NCBI GenBank assembly: GCA_007115705.1
Contig: QXEO01001842.1
Coordinates: forward strand, 1,187,679 to 1,251,678
DNA length: 64,000 nt
Origin: Dactylis glomerata
Taxonomy: Eukaryota > Streptophyta > Magnoliopsida > Poales > Poaceae
Reading direction: 5' to 3'
This document shows, one piece after another, positions 45,001-56,892 of the stretch; the stretch's first letter is position 1; every line of letters begins with the position of its first letter. The position numbers and the translations under genes were made by a program. The notes below the pieces were generated by a model. It saw nothing but the letters and a program-made list of their open reading frames with translations, was not told the origin of the DNA and ran no database searches.

Positions 45001-46429
45001 CTGCCGAAATGACACCATACAAGTTATAGTTGTCTTTTCTTGAATTTTGGTATGCAAGGCATATGTGTAAAATGTTTACAACCAAAATCGGATTAGTAAG
45101 TCTTTGTAGGTTATCCCAAAGAATGTCGATGGGTATTCCTTCTATTATGAACCCAAACACATAGTGATTGTCACTAAAAGAAGTGAATTTCTTATGAAGG
45201 AGTTTCTCGCGAAAGGTTTAAGTGGGAGGAAGATAGAACTTGATGAGGTTGTTGAATCTGAGCAAAGATGATCAGAGTAGCGCAGCACCAGAAAATGTTC
45301 TGGAAGCGGCAACTACATTCATAGCTCACGCGTCTACAATATGTTGTAGTCACGACATCGAAGTTCCTATTTAACCAAGTTGGTCGTAATCAAATAGTAA
45401 GATTTGAGGACGAGATATTATTAGATAATAGTAACCAACAATATACAAAGAAGCGATGATGGGCCCTAACTTCGTCATATGAATTATTCTAGCAACAATT
45501 ACATATTGAGATATGATAGTTGAATAAACGAAACAACGTTCCTCTACCGGAATGCACACCAAGGACATGTAACTGACACGACCCAATGGGTTTTGTTGAT
45601 TCAAAGGTTGCTAGATATGTATGCAAACTTCTATGGTAGAAGTAAGCATAGCGAAGTTGGAATCTTCAATGATGAAAATGTTAAAGTGTTAATTTCATCA
45701 AGATATTTGAAGATGCTTGTATTTACAAGAAAGTAAGTGGGAGCGCTAAGACATATTTCTAATGCTTTATGTAGATGACATATCGTTCATTGGAAATTAT
45801 GTGTTTTTCTTGATATTGTTAAGTTTTCATTAAAATTAGTTTTTGATGAAAGACTTAGGTAAAACCAGAATATTAAGCATCAATGTCTATGCAGATAGAT
45901 TGAGGCACTAATATAGTTTTGCCAGAGTACATAGATGAAATATTGAATTTGTTCAATATGGAAACAATAAGAATAGTTCTTGTTGCATGGAAGAGGTTGG
46001 AGCAAGAATCAATTGTTTTGACACTTGATGAGTGAAACCACAAGAATGATTTTATCAATCTTGTATACCATGATATGTAGATCCAGATGTGTCCAATGCT
46101 CTAAAGGTTATAGCATTCATATGATGATCGTTGGACAATAGTAAAGATATTCTTATGCACTTTCGAAGAAGTAAGAATATGTTCTGTATGCAGAAGTGAC
46201 AAATGGTTCATTGCAATGAGTTACATTGGCTTTGTCACACATACAAGTAAAATTTTATCTCAATTTTAAGCTATTTGTTTTTGAGTTAGAAGGTGGCATA
46301 ATAAGATGGAAGAAAGTTCCATGATGACTTGGATGAGTTCCAATGTTAATATTGTGGCGGACACTGCAACGAGGGCTAAGTATATAATCGCTTTAGAAGC
46401 GGCATAAAAGATGCAAAGTAGATAGTGAT
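42028..46429 (+). pseudogene. Element F degenerate gag-pol interior
   Basis: No frame exceeds about 90 codons. Remains include an integrase-zinc-domain-like piece near 44400-44640, a reverse transcriptase piece with YVDD at about 45768-45780 (LYVDDISFIGN) and an RNase H piece (ATRAKYIIALEAA) near 46365-46405. Codons are interrupted by many stops and shifts, so no product is expected. The left 1.4 kb is leader. Confidence 0.6.
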
Positions 46430-46702
46430 AATCCAACTTATTTGTGGCACTGTCGTCCAGGTCATATTGGCATAAAATGCATAAAGAAACTCCATTCTGA
46501 TGGACTTTTGGAGTCTCTTGATTTTGAATCATTTGACACGTGCAAGCCATGCCTCATGGGCAAGATGATCAAAAACCTATTCTCCGGAATAATGGAGCGA
46601 GCAACGGACTTATTGGAAATTATACATACCGATGTGTGCGGACCAATGAGTATTTCGACGCACGGTGGATATCACTATTTTTCTAAGTGTGCTAGTACTA
46701 TG
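46430..46702 (+). pseudogene. Integrase-domain piece placed after RNase H in element F
   Basis: One open frame of 87 codons (46442-46705) reads the Copia integrase zinc-binding region: HCRPGHIGIKCIKKLHSDG, CKPCLMGKM, then the start of the core IIHTDVCGPMS. In a Copia element this domain belongs before reverse transcriptase, not between RNase H and the polypurine tract. The sequence passes abruptly from RNase H remains to this piece and then to normal 3' element sequence. It is much less decayed than the integrase remains at 44400-44640. Confidence 0.7.
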
Positions 46703-46969
46703 TAGTCCTATTGTATGACAATAGTGACAACATAGTCTCGGCCAAGAAACAAAGGTCTCACCAGAAGACCAAGTTTATACGATGCTATCTCATACAAGAT
46801 GAGTAATGCGTGCTGACGCAAAAGAATATGCAAATACAAACGGACCTGAAAGTGTCAGACCCGTAGATAAGGTTTACCACGTGCAACGCGTATGAATAAC
46901 ACCGGAATGCCATAGGTGTTAAAGGCGCAAGTATTAACTAGATTATTGACTCTAGTGCAAGTGGGAGAC

Positions 46970-48694
46970 TGAAGGAAATATGCCCTAGAGGCAATAATAA
47001 TATTGTTATTATCATATTTCTTGTTCATGATAATGTTTATACTCCATGCTGTAATTGTATTAAGCGGAAACATTAATACTTGTGTGGTTTATGAACAACA
47101 CCGTGTCCCTAGTACGCCTCTACTAGACTAGCTCATTGATTAATGATGGTTAAGGTTTCCTAACCATAGACATGAGTTGTAGATTAATAATGAGGTCATG
47201 TCATTAGGAGAATGATGTGATGGACAGACCCAAATAAAGTAGAGCAATTAGATCGTGTCATTGTGTTCATCTTTGCGAAGCTTTTTCCTATGTCAAGTAT
47301 TGTATTCCTTAGACCATGAGATAATACAACTCCCTGGTATCGGAAGAAAGCTTTGAGGTCATCAAACGTCATCCTATGTGAGGGTGATCATAAAGGTGTC
47401 TCTCAGGTGATCGGAAAGTACTTGTTGGGTTGTATGTATCGAGATGGAATTTGTCCCTCCCGAGTCGGAGAGATATACTTCGGGCCCACTCGGTAATCGA
47501 TATCAACACCGCTTGCAAGCACGTGGTTAAGGAGTTAATCACAAAGTGATATCGGATTACGGAACGAGTAAAGTACTTGCTGTGAACGAGATTGAACTAG
47601 GTATGGCGATACCGACGATCGAATCTCGGGCAAGTAAAATATCGCGTGACGAAGGGAATACATATACGGGATTAATTGAATCCTGGCATCGTGGTTCATC
47701 TGATATGATCATCGATGAATATGTGGGAGTCAATATGGGTTTCCAGATCCCGATGTTGATTATTGATAGAAGATCATGTCTGCATATTCTCGAACCCGTA
47801 GGGTCACACACTTAACGTGCATCGATGCTAGGATAGAATGGATAATTGGTTTATAAGTTTTTGGTCGGAGTCTTGGATGAGATCCAGGACATCACGAGAG
47901 GTTCCGGAATGGTCCGGAGAATAAGATTCATATAAAGGAAAGCAGTTTTTGGATTCCGGAATCGTTTCGGAGTTTATCGGTATTGTACCGGAAGGTTCTA
48001 GAAGGTTCCGGAGTGGGACCAACGTGGGCTCACTTGTCGGAGGCCTGCATGGGCCTAAGGGGAAGTGTCCTGGCCACTTTGGGCCAGGCGCACAAGGCCC
48101 CTAAGGCCCAGCCGGCCAGCCCTTAGGGGAAACCCTAAGGGAACCTTCCAGAAGGAAGGGGGGAAACTTGCCCCCCACTCTTCCCCCTAGGCCGCCACCC
48201 TAGGACTTGGAGGAGGGGCCAAGGCAGCCGGCCAGCCCCCCATATAAGGGGGGCAGGGGCGCAGCCCCTCCCACTCCAACCCTAGCCGCCGGCCAACTGC
48301 TGCCCCTCCACCTCTCTCTCTCGCGACTGTGCGTAAGCGAAGCCCTGCCGCAGAAACTCTCCACCATAAGCACCACGCCATCGTGCTGCAGATCCAATCT
48401 ATCTCTCCACCATACTTGCTGGACCAAGGAAGGAGGAGACGTCGCTGCACCGTACGTGTGCATCTCTCGAAGGCGCCGCCACTTGCGGCGTAGGATCGGA
48501 TCGGATCGTGGGGAGGAGACGGCTAGTACGACTACATCATCCACGTTGTGTTGAACGTTTCCGCTGTGCGATTTCTTCAAGGGTATGAAGATCTCATCTA
48601 CCTCTCTCGTTGATTACATCTCCTAGATTAGATCTTGGCTTTCTTGTTCGCATCCGTAGGAAAATTTTGATTTACTATGCTGCGAAACCCTTCA
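46970..48694 (+). repeat. 3' LTR of element F
   Basis: 1725 bp, nearly identical to 40287-42014. Most of the differences are C/T or G/A changes. It is followed by the AACTC target copy and the resumed element E sequence. Confidence 0.9.
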
Positions 48695-48699
48695 AACTC

Positions 48700-49086
48700 T
48701 GTTGAAAGGACCATGTCAATTTGGTCTTTACCCGTTAGTGCCAGTTTCTACGGGGTCATCCAAGCAAGCTTTTATCACAATCAAGCCTTCATCATCCACG
48801 TTAGTGCTTGATGAACTTGGTGTATCACTGAAGGAGAAGCCTTTCTTATGGTGTAACAATTTAGGTGCTACCTATTTGTTAGCTAATCCTATTTTCCATG
48901 CCAGGACAATACATTGAGATAGATTTATCATTTTTTCGGGAAAGAGTTGCCAACAAACAATTGAGTATCAAGTTCATATCCAAGAAAGATCAAGTTGTTG
49001 ATGGATTTACCAATGCTTTGGCTATCAGGGATCACACTGAATTCAAGCGTAATCTCAACCTCTCTCAAGGTTGTGATTAAGGGGGC
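48700..49086 (+). pseudogene. Element E 3' coding remnant (pol joined to RNase H end)
   Basis: After element F, coding sense continues from the target site (GPCQFGLYPLVPVS) and within about 100 bp joins, at about 48790-48805, to the C-terminal RNase H region (FLWCNNLGATYLLANPIFHA and later FTNALAIRDHTEF), which ends at a stop next to the purine tract AAGGGGGC. The integrase core, reverse transcriptase and start of RNase H are absent. A stop interrupts the RNase H end after HARTIH. Confidence 0.75.
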
Positions 49087-49256
49087 TGTTAGATTCCTTA
49101 TACCAATCCGTACACCAGTACGTATGCGATATAGAGACCGATATCGATACCAATACCGACATTGTAACATACCAATATTGTAAACGATCCATGGCATCGA
49201 GCCATCTATATTAACACATAAACTCGAGCCTAAGGGCATTGACTTTCGCTAGCTCA
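49087..49256 (+). repeat. 3' LTR of element E
   Basis: 170 bp, preceded by TTAAGGGGGC. It matches the 5' LTR, with a deletion of about 8 bp in the middle. Confidence 0.85.
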
Positions 49257-49609
49257 TAATATCATCTTCAGTCGTGGACCTAATAGCACTCCCCTCTCCA
49301 AAAAGTTATTGTGGACGTCAGATGAAAAACGCTTTCAGCTGTGGCCTTGAAACACGCTTTGGATCTGATGTGGCAAAAAAGCTTCAAACGTCTTCAAGCC
49401 GACCCTGGTCCATAGGGGGCGCCTGAGGCATTCACGCCAACCGTGTCAGTGGCACAACCAAAATCAATATCACTTTCCCTTTCCTTCCCTTCAATTTCCG
49501 ACGCCATTCCTTTCTCCTGTCCTCCACTCCCGCTAGCCCCATCCCACACCCTTTTTCACCTTCGGATACCGTTTGCCATTGTTTTTTCATTCCTCCAGAT
49601 GGGACAAAG

Positions 49610-49972
49610 GTGATGAAGATGCCCTACGTCACGCCGTGTAAAAAGCCAACGACGAAGGAGAACTGGAGGAGTTGTCTCTGGACGCGTGGGAGAGGGACTG
49701 CATCCGGCAGGAATATGCAACAACCAGATGCAAGGGGCGGCCAGAGGACAAGCGGTGACATGCACAAGGTGGATGAGAGGGTAATGGATCAATGGAAGAA
49801 GGATCATCCAGAAGTTGTGGAAGCAAAAGTTATCTTCTTCGCTGCAGGGAAGGTGCAGAGGAAAGAGGAGAGAGCCAAGAATAGAAGGAAGAAGGCTTTC
49901 ACAGAGGTGCAGCTAGCCAGTCCCTCGATGATCCCCGATAATGATGACAAGTGGTTGGACCTATCTGCATAA
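49610..49972 (+). CDS. Possible small unknown protein, 120 residues
   Basis: An open frame with a basic, Arg/Lys-rich centre (RKEERAKNRRKKAFTEVQLA) and the ending DNDDKWLDLSA. It lies in an otherwise non-coding region with no clear promoter. I do not recognise a family. It could be a decayed gene fragment carried by a transposon, or chance. Confidence 0.25.
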   Translation: MMKMPYVTPCKKPTTKENWRSCLWTRGRGTASGRNMQQPDARGGQRTSGDMHKVDERVMDQWKKDHPEVVEAKVIFFAAGKVQRKEERAKNRRKKAFTEVQLASPSMIPDNDDKWLDLSA

Positions 49973-52402
49973 GTAGCGATGAGGGTAATGATGATGAGTA
50001 GTTGATCTAGTTGGTTAACTTGTGTCGATTTATCTAGTGTGTCGATTATTATGTAGTGTGTGTTGATGAACTTGTGTCGAATTATCTAGTGTATGTGATG
50101 AATATGTCGGTTCAAGCCCTATCAAATTATATGTTTGTGATTGATATTTCATTTGTGTGTGAATGTGTTCCATTTGTTTTTCAATTTATTTGCATCTGTC
50201 TGATCTTGTTTGTTGGACAAATGTAGAAGAAACATATTTGTGGTGCCCTATTTTTGGGTTTATGGAAAAGCTGCAGCCGGCTACGTGCCCTAATTTTACA
50301 TCATCTGGAAAAAGCTACATTAGAATTCATGCCCAAGAACTACAAAGTGTTGCCCAAAAGCAAAAAGTGGTATCCTATTATTGGGCGTCTGCTGGAGATG
50401 CTCTGATATCGAACCAAGAGGGGGTATATGAAGGCTAGAAGTGTGGTAGGTCGCCATCATTAATGCCATTGATGACATTAATATCGGTGATGCGTGAGGA
50501 AGTGGCAACATTAAACAAGGTTGACCACCGAGTGTCCATGACAGGGTGGCATTATCGGGTGTCCCTTTGTCCTACATGATGGTTGCGTGAGAGAGTGTCT
50601 GGCACTTCCTAGCCGGACCCCTAAGGTTATGGGAGAATAAGGGGCGTCAGGCACTTTTTGGGCATGTTTGGACCAATGGGGCGCCACTATATGCCTTTTT
50701 TTTTGGTAATTCTCCAAAACAAAATTGGTGCAAGGTGGATTTTACCCGGACGAGACGCTTTCCTAATGGGAGTAGATCTTTCCATTACAGAAAACACATT
50801 TTAAAATATTAAAAATCAAAATTAAAATCTTGAGAATGTATGTGTAAGTTTATTTTACATGTATTGAAATACTTTATAAAAAATTATTGTTGTAAGAATA
50901 AAGACAAAAAATGCCACATGAAAGGTCATTCAGTGCCACTGAAAATTGTCCTTTACACATGTCGTAAACATGCCTTTTCATTAACTTTCCATGTACTCAC
51001 AGAATATGTAGATATACGCTCATATTATTTTAGTTCTTTAAAAAAAATTGAAATATGAGCTCAAGTGAATTTATGATTTCACTCTTCTTACATATCTTAT
51101 CTTAGAAGAAATAAATCTGAGAAAATATATTAGAAGAAATGTGATTGGACATCACATGATCATATCAGGTTTTTTGACGGAGAGTTGACAAACGTAGACT
51201 GAGCTACATATAAAATTATATTATTTCAACTACACCAAATGATCTTTTAAATTGGTCAAGACTTTCCAGTTTATGGCCCCTTCTATACGGTTTGTAGTAT
51301 TCAACATTGGGTACCTTTAAATTTTTATTTTAGAATCTTTTAAAACTTTAAAATACGAATTTTAAATGTTTAAAAATAAAAACTAGTGCTATGTTTCGAG
51401 GTTTCAGTTTGTGACGGTCTTACGACATTTATAGCACTGGTGGGAGACCCACAGACCATACTAGTACATTCTTTATTCTCTACCATTCAACTTTGTCGGA
51501 GCACAGCACGCTCCACTAGCTAGCTTGCTTGCTTTCCCTCCTGACCGCTGGACGCGCATCATTACGTTTTCAGAAGCTTCACGCCTGCGCGCGCGCGCGC
51601 CCACCACGCGCACGGCTCTCCCCCGGGTCGCCCGTGCGCAAGCCCTTCTCCATAACTCCGGCGGCAGACCGACCGGAAACCGCCGCTTTCTTTCATCCCT
51701 GTCAGCAACGGCGGCCGCTGTTCCCTGGCCAACATACGCTCGGAACAATTCGGCCCATGGCGTCATGCAGCCATGGACATAGCAGCTTGAGATGCCACGA
51801 GTGTCAAAATTTTCTAGCTCTTTCACCTGCTCTCCCATATACTTATTCCCGACATTGGTGACGAATGTTGGCTTCTAAATTATTTAAAACTCCAGTATAA
51901 AATGGCGAAAAATCAAGGCCTCAAACGGAAAGCTACTACTGGCGAGAAAGAAAATTGATAGGCCACAACAATCCCAAAGTCAGTCAGTCGGCCGGTCAGC
52001 CTCGTCTACCTTTGCGGTTTCGCCTGCCCGTGCAGTCAGAGCTGCCGATTGATTAAGCAGCAAATCCCAAATCAGACATCACTTGTGTGCGACTACTATT
52101 CCGGTAAAAGCAGCAAGAATTCAAAGGCACGGGCGGGGGACAGCGACGGCCGCGCATACTGTTCGTCGCTCCACCCACATGTGTGGATTACGCCCTAAAT
52201 AACCTTGGATTTTGATGGGTATGTAAAGCATCCCCTTTTGTCTTTCCTCGCTCACTTCACCTCCCATCGTCTTCAACAAAGACAACAAGCAGAGGAGGGA
52301 GCTAGCCAGGCAAAGCCAAAGCCAAGAAACAGAGTCGCGCATGAGGAGGAGGCTTCTCGCACCTTTCGTCTAGGATTCTTCCATGTTTCAGGAACGCAGG
52401 CC
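49973..52402. other. Intergenic region before the receptor kinase gene
   Basis: Mostly AT-rich, with no conserved frame. 51480-51780 is GC-rich and contains a (GC)n run at about 51589-51600. The last 200 bp are a CT-rich likely 5' leader (for example CTCACTTCACCTCCC) of the gene starting at 52403. No certain TATA box was fixed. Confidence 0.5.
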
Positions 52403-55400
52403 ATGTCTCCCCTGCTCCTCGAATTCCTCTGCCTACTCCTGCTCGCAGGTGGGAATCTTGCTCTGTTTCTGTCTGTTCTTGGGTTGCTCTGATTTTTGGC
52501 GTGCATCTGAATTACGTGTGCTGTGGACTGTGGAGTTAATTTGACGGGATCGATCCTGTTATTATGTAGGTGAGGTGGTGCTGATCGGCGCGCAGAGCGG
52601 CAGCGGCGACAAGGAGGTGCTGGTGGAGCTCAAGCGGTTCCTGGTCGCGAACAACAGGGTCAACCGCGGCGACTACGACGCGTGGCCGGAGTCGGACCCG
52701 TCGCCGTGCGGGTGGCGCGGCGTCACCTGCGACGCGGACGGCCGCGTCGCGTCGCTGAACCTGACGCGCTCGAGCATCTCCGGCCCGGTGTTCGGCAACT
52801 TCTCGCGGCTCCCGGCCCTCGTCTCGCTCGACCTCTCCGACAACTCCATCATCGGCGCGCTCCCCGCCGCCGACCTCAACCAATGCCGCGGCCTCCTGCA
52901 CCTCAACCTCTCCCACAACCTCATCGCCGGGCCGCTGGACGTCTCCGGCCTGACCAGGCTTCGGGCGCTCGACGTGTCGGGGAACCGGCTCGAGGGCGGC
53001 GTCGCCGGCAGCTTCCCCGCGATATGCGCCGGCCTCGTCTCGCTCGACCTGTCCACCAACAGACTCACCGGCAACATCACCGGCCTGTTCGACGGCTGCG
53101 CCAGGCTCGAGTACGTCGACCTCAGCTCCAACAACTTCACCGGCGAGCTATGGCCGGGGGTAGCAAGGTTCAGGCAATTCAGCGCCGCAGAAAACAACCT
53201 CACCGGGATCATCAAGTCGAGCGCGTTCCCGGACAACTGCAAACTTCAGTCCTTGGACCTTTCCGCGAACAAGCTGGTCGGAGATTTCCCGGATTCCGTC
53301 GCCAATTGCAACAATTTGACTTACATGTCGCTGTGGGGGAATAATTTCACCGGGATGATACCCGCCGGAATCGGGAAGCTCGCCGTCCTCGAGACGCTGA
53401 TTCTTGGGACGAACCTATTCGACAGGCTGATACCGCCGGAACTGACGAACTGCACAAAGCTTCAGTTCTTGGACATGAGTACAAACTTGTTTGGAGGGGA
53501 TGTGCAGGAGACTTTTGGCAAGTTTGTGAGCTTGAAGTATCTAATTCTGCACCATAACAACTACACCGGCGGCATCGTGGCCTCCGGCGTGCTCCAGCTA
53601 CCAGAGCTCGCTAGGCTCGACCTCAGCTACAATGAGTTCACCGGTGCTCTCCCTCCAGAAGTGGCCGACATGAAGAGCCTCAAGTACCTGATGCTGGCCG
53701 AGAACAACTTCTCCGGCGAGATACCGTCCGAGTACGGCCGGCTCGCGGAGCTCCAGGCACTGGACCTGTCCAACAACACGCTCTCGGGCGGAATTCCGGC
53801 GAGCATAGGGAACCTCACGTCGCTCCTCTGGCTGATGCTCGCCGGGAACCAGCTCTCCGGCGAGATACCGCCTGAAATCGGCAACTGCACCAGCTTGCTC
53901 TGGCTGAACCTGGCCGACAACAAGTTAACTGGCAAGATCCCGCCAGAGATGGCAGAGATAGGGAAGAATCCTGGCCCAACCTTCGCCAAGAACCGGAACG
54001 ATTCGAGCGTGCTCGCCGGCTCCGGTGAATGCCAGGCCATGAAACGGTGGATCCCGGCGAGCTATCCTCCGTTCAGCTTCGTTTACTCGGTCATGACTCG
54101 GGAGAACTGCCGCAGCATATGGGACCGCATCCTCAAGGGCTACGGAATCGTCCCAATTTGCACCAACTCGTCGTCGCCGGTGAGGTCGAACACGGTCTCC
54201 GGGTACGTGCAGCTGTCAAGGAACTTGCTCTCCGGAGTGATACCATCGCAGATCGGTGCTATGCGGAACATCAGCTTGCTCCACCTCGACGGCAACCATC
54301 TCACAGGGCGGCTGCCGCCGGAGCTCGGCCGGCTACCGCTCGTCATGCTGAACGTCTCGAGGAACAACATCTCGGGACCGATCCCGTACGAGATCGGCAA
54401 AATTCTGTGCCTGGAGAGGATGGACTTGTCATTCAACAATCTCTCCGGTGAGCTCCCGGCGAGCCTGTTCAAGCTCACCGAGCTAGTCATGTTCAATGTG
54501 TCATACAACCCGCTTCTCTCCGGCAATGTCTCCACCAGCGCACAATTCGGCACCTTCGACGAGCAGTCCTTCCTCGGCAACCCGCTCATATCTTTCAATC
54601 AGGGTGGAGGAGCTGCCGGTAAGCAGCCAGCGCGACCGGAAGCTGCCGATGTTCCCACGGTTAGGAGACGCGGGCCGAGAACCATTGTGATGTGGTTCTT
54701 TTTCTCCCTCGTCGCCGCCATCATCGCCGGCACCGCGGTGTTCATCATCGCCAGCCTGCGCACCCGGTTCCCTGTGGAGCAAGAGCCGGACCAGGAATCG
54801 TGTTCCCGCGAGCACCCCAAGTGCGGCAAGTACTCGTCCCAAATGTGGACGACGTCGCCGCCGTCCGGCTCGTCGTCGACGGCGACCGGGTGCTCCTCTT
54901 CGACGGAGGGAGTGAAGGTGTTCCAGCTGGACAAGACGGCGTTCACCTACCGCGACATCGTGGCGGCCACGGGCAACTTCTCCGACGACCGGGTGATCGG
55001 GCGTGGCGGCTACGGCGTGGTGTACCGCGGCGTGCTGCCGGACGGACGCTCCGTGGCGGTCAAGAAGCTGTCCAGAGCATGCGACGGCGCCGGGGAGGAC
55101 GACGGCGAGCGCGAGTTCCGCGCCGAGATGGAGGTGCTCGCTGACCGGATGGGGTTCGCGTGGCCGCACCCGAACCTCGTCACGCTGTACGGGTGGTGCC
55201 TCTCCGGCAGCGCCAAGATACTGGTCTACGAGCACCTGGAAGGCGGCAGCCTGGATGAGCTGATCTGCGACACCGCCGCGTTCGGGCGGGCGGCGCGGCT
55301 GGACGTGGCCGTCGGCGTGGCGCGCGCGCTCACGTTTCTGCACCACGAGTGCGTGCCCGCCGTGGTTCACCGCGACGTGAAGGCCAGCAACGTGCTCCTG

Positions 55401-55829
55401 GGCCGCGACAGCCGCGCCAGGGTGACGGACTTCGGGCTGGCCAGGGTGGTCCGGCCCGGCGACACCCACGTGAGCACGGTGGTGGCCGGAACGGTCGGGT
55501 ACGTGGCGCCGGAGTACGGGCAGACTTGGCGCGCCACGACGAAAGGCGACGTGTACAGCTTCGGCGTGCTCCTGATGGAGCTCGCCACGGGCCGGCGCGC
55601 CGTCGACGTCGGCGAGGAGGAGTGCCTGGTCGACTGGGCCCGGCGCACGGCGAAGGAGAGCTGGAAGCAGGAAGGGGAGGATGGATCGACCGAGGTGTTC
55701 TGGGAGCTGCTCGCGCTCGGCATGCGGTGCACGGCCGACGCGCCGCAGGAGCGGCCCGATATGCCAGAAGTGCTCGCCGCGCTGCTGGACATCGCCGCCG
55801 CCGACGGTACAACGACGTACAGAGAGTAG
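52403..55829 (+). CDS. LRR receptor-like serine/threonine kinase (At1g74360-like)
   Basis: Two exons, 52403-52448 and 52570-55829, joined in frame, give 1101 residues. The 46-bp first exon encodes most of a hydrophobic signal peptide (LLLEFLCLLLLAG). Residues about 30-75 are the LRR N-terminal cap (CGWRGVTCDADG), about 77-480 are leucine-rich repeats, about 490-570 an island, then more repeats, a membrane helix at about 720-745 (MWFFFSLVAAIIAGTAVFII), and a kinase domain from about 805. Kinase motifs include GRGGYGVVYRG, VKK, HRDVKASNVLL (RD type), DFGLARV and GTVGYVAPEY. It should act at the plasma membrane as a receptor; the ligand is unknown. All kinase residues look intact. The GC-rich frame gives long antisense frames that are not genes. 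Confidence 0.95.
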
Positions 55830-55989
55830 ATTAACATGTTCCACCATGACATAGCTGTTCGAGGTTACAGTACAAATTTATTCTTTGTGTACAAAATTTT
55901 GTTTGTTTAGTTCAGCTTGGCGTTCATTCTTGATGTGAATTGCAAATGTACGTAGCGAGATAATGAAGGAAGAAAGTTTTGCTCCTCCA

Positions 55990-56890
55990 CATTCCACCAA
56001 AATATAGTTGTACAATCTCATTCCCAAAAAGAGGGGCCGCAACATCCGTCCGTCAATCTCACATAGGCGGCGGCGGCTCCCAACTCCCTTTTTCCCGATC
56101 TCAGCCGGCGAGAGCCTTGGTCTTCTCTCCCTCCGCTTGCTGCTCCGGCGGCCGGAGAGAGGGGGATCTTGTTCCTTCATCTAGTCATTAGGGTTAGAGT
56201 CTGTTTGTTGTGGTACGCCGTTGGAGTGGTGGGAGCGGCGCCCGAAAGAATCTCACCTCTATTTCCACACCGGCTACAACCTTCACGGTGGCGTCTCGGA
56301 GGTAATGATAACGTGTGACAGACGTGTGTTGTTCGGTCCTTTAGATCGGCAACTTGGTCTTCTCACCGTTCTTCAAATCTGGCGAGATATTTTTCTCGAT
56401 GTATCGCTGGCCTACGCTGGCGGCGGGGACGAGATGGTTTCTCTAGAGCAAGGATGTTGGTCCGGAGGTGGTTGATCTGTCGTTCTTCTCCGACTTTGTC
56501 AATAGGAGGCGGCGGGTCTTGGTCCAAGACAACACAAGGACATTCCCCGGTCGACGTGCCACAGCGACATGTGCCTAGCTGCGTGCAGCAGGCCTGACCA
56601 TCGACTCACAAAGCCTCAGCGGCGATGGTGCTTTCTTGGATCCGGCAATGGTGGAGGCTCGGCGTTTCTTCCGGCGTGCATCTCGACGGCGTTGGAGTTG
56701 AACGGCGGCCGATGGATTCGGTGGTTGGAGGAAACCCTAGGGATCGATTTGTATTTCTCGATCTCTTATGGTTTTCTCTGCAAAGTTTTCAGGATAATCA
56801 TTTTATCCCGGTTTATCCGTTAATGTTCATATATGTTACTTTTTGTAACTTAATTTTCAATTAAAGAAATATGTGGTTGCTCTAAAAAAA
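55990..56890 (+). mobile_element. Poly(A)-ending retroposon-like unit
   Basis: A CT- and GC-rich head (about 56060-56200) is followed by 700 bp without conserved frames, ending TAATTTTCAATTAAAGAAATATG and GCTCTAAAAAAA. Its design resembles the unit at 25500-26592. LINE reverse transcriptase remains follow directly, so it may be a LINE 5' region or an independent insertion. Borders are approximate. Confidence 0.35.
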
Positions 56891-56892
56891 GA

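Larger units (their letters stand above)
40287..48694 (+). mobile_element. Element F, BARE/Angela-like Copia element, non-autonomous
   Basis: Complete 8.4-kb element with LTRs 40287-42014 and 46970-48694, primer site TGGTATCAGAGC at 42016-42027, purine tract AAGTGGGAGAC at 46959-46969 and a perfect AACTC target duplication (40282-40286 and 48695-48699). The LTR start GGAAATATGCCCTAGAGGCA is that of the BARE/Angela/WIS group. The 4.95-kb interior is full of stops, though remains of integrase, reverse transcriptase and RNase H can be read. The LTRs differ by only about two dozen positions by eye (about 1.4 percent). Confidence 0.9.
38312..49256 (+). mobile_element. Element E, internally deleted Copia retrotransposon split by F
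   Basis: LTRs at 38312-38489 and 49087-49256 (TGTTAGATTCC...GCTAGCTCA), the initiator-tRNA primer site at 38492-38503 and a purine tract AAGGGGGC before the 3' LTR. Without element F (and one AACTC) it is only about 2.5 kb. It carries gag, the start of pol with the protease, and the extreme C-terminal RNase H end. The integrase, reverse transcriptase and most of RNase H are missing at one deletion junction near 48790-48805. No matching target duplication is seen (ACAGC left, TAATA right). Confidence 0.85.

Noticed and set aside
38312..49256. Target duplication for element E
   Set aside because: The five bases before the 5' LTR (ACAGC) and after the 3' LTR (TAATA) differ and no shift of the borders gives a match, so none is claimed.
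54501..55847. Long 448-codon open frame on the minus strand
   Set aside because: It lies opposite the kinase domain of the receptor gene. The high GC content and codon bias of that gene keep the antisense frame open. The product is low-complexity His/Arg/Ala-rich with no known motif.
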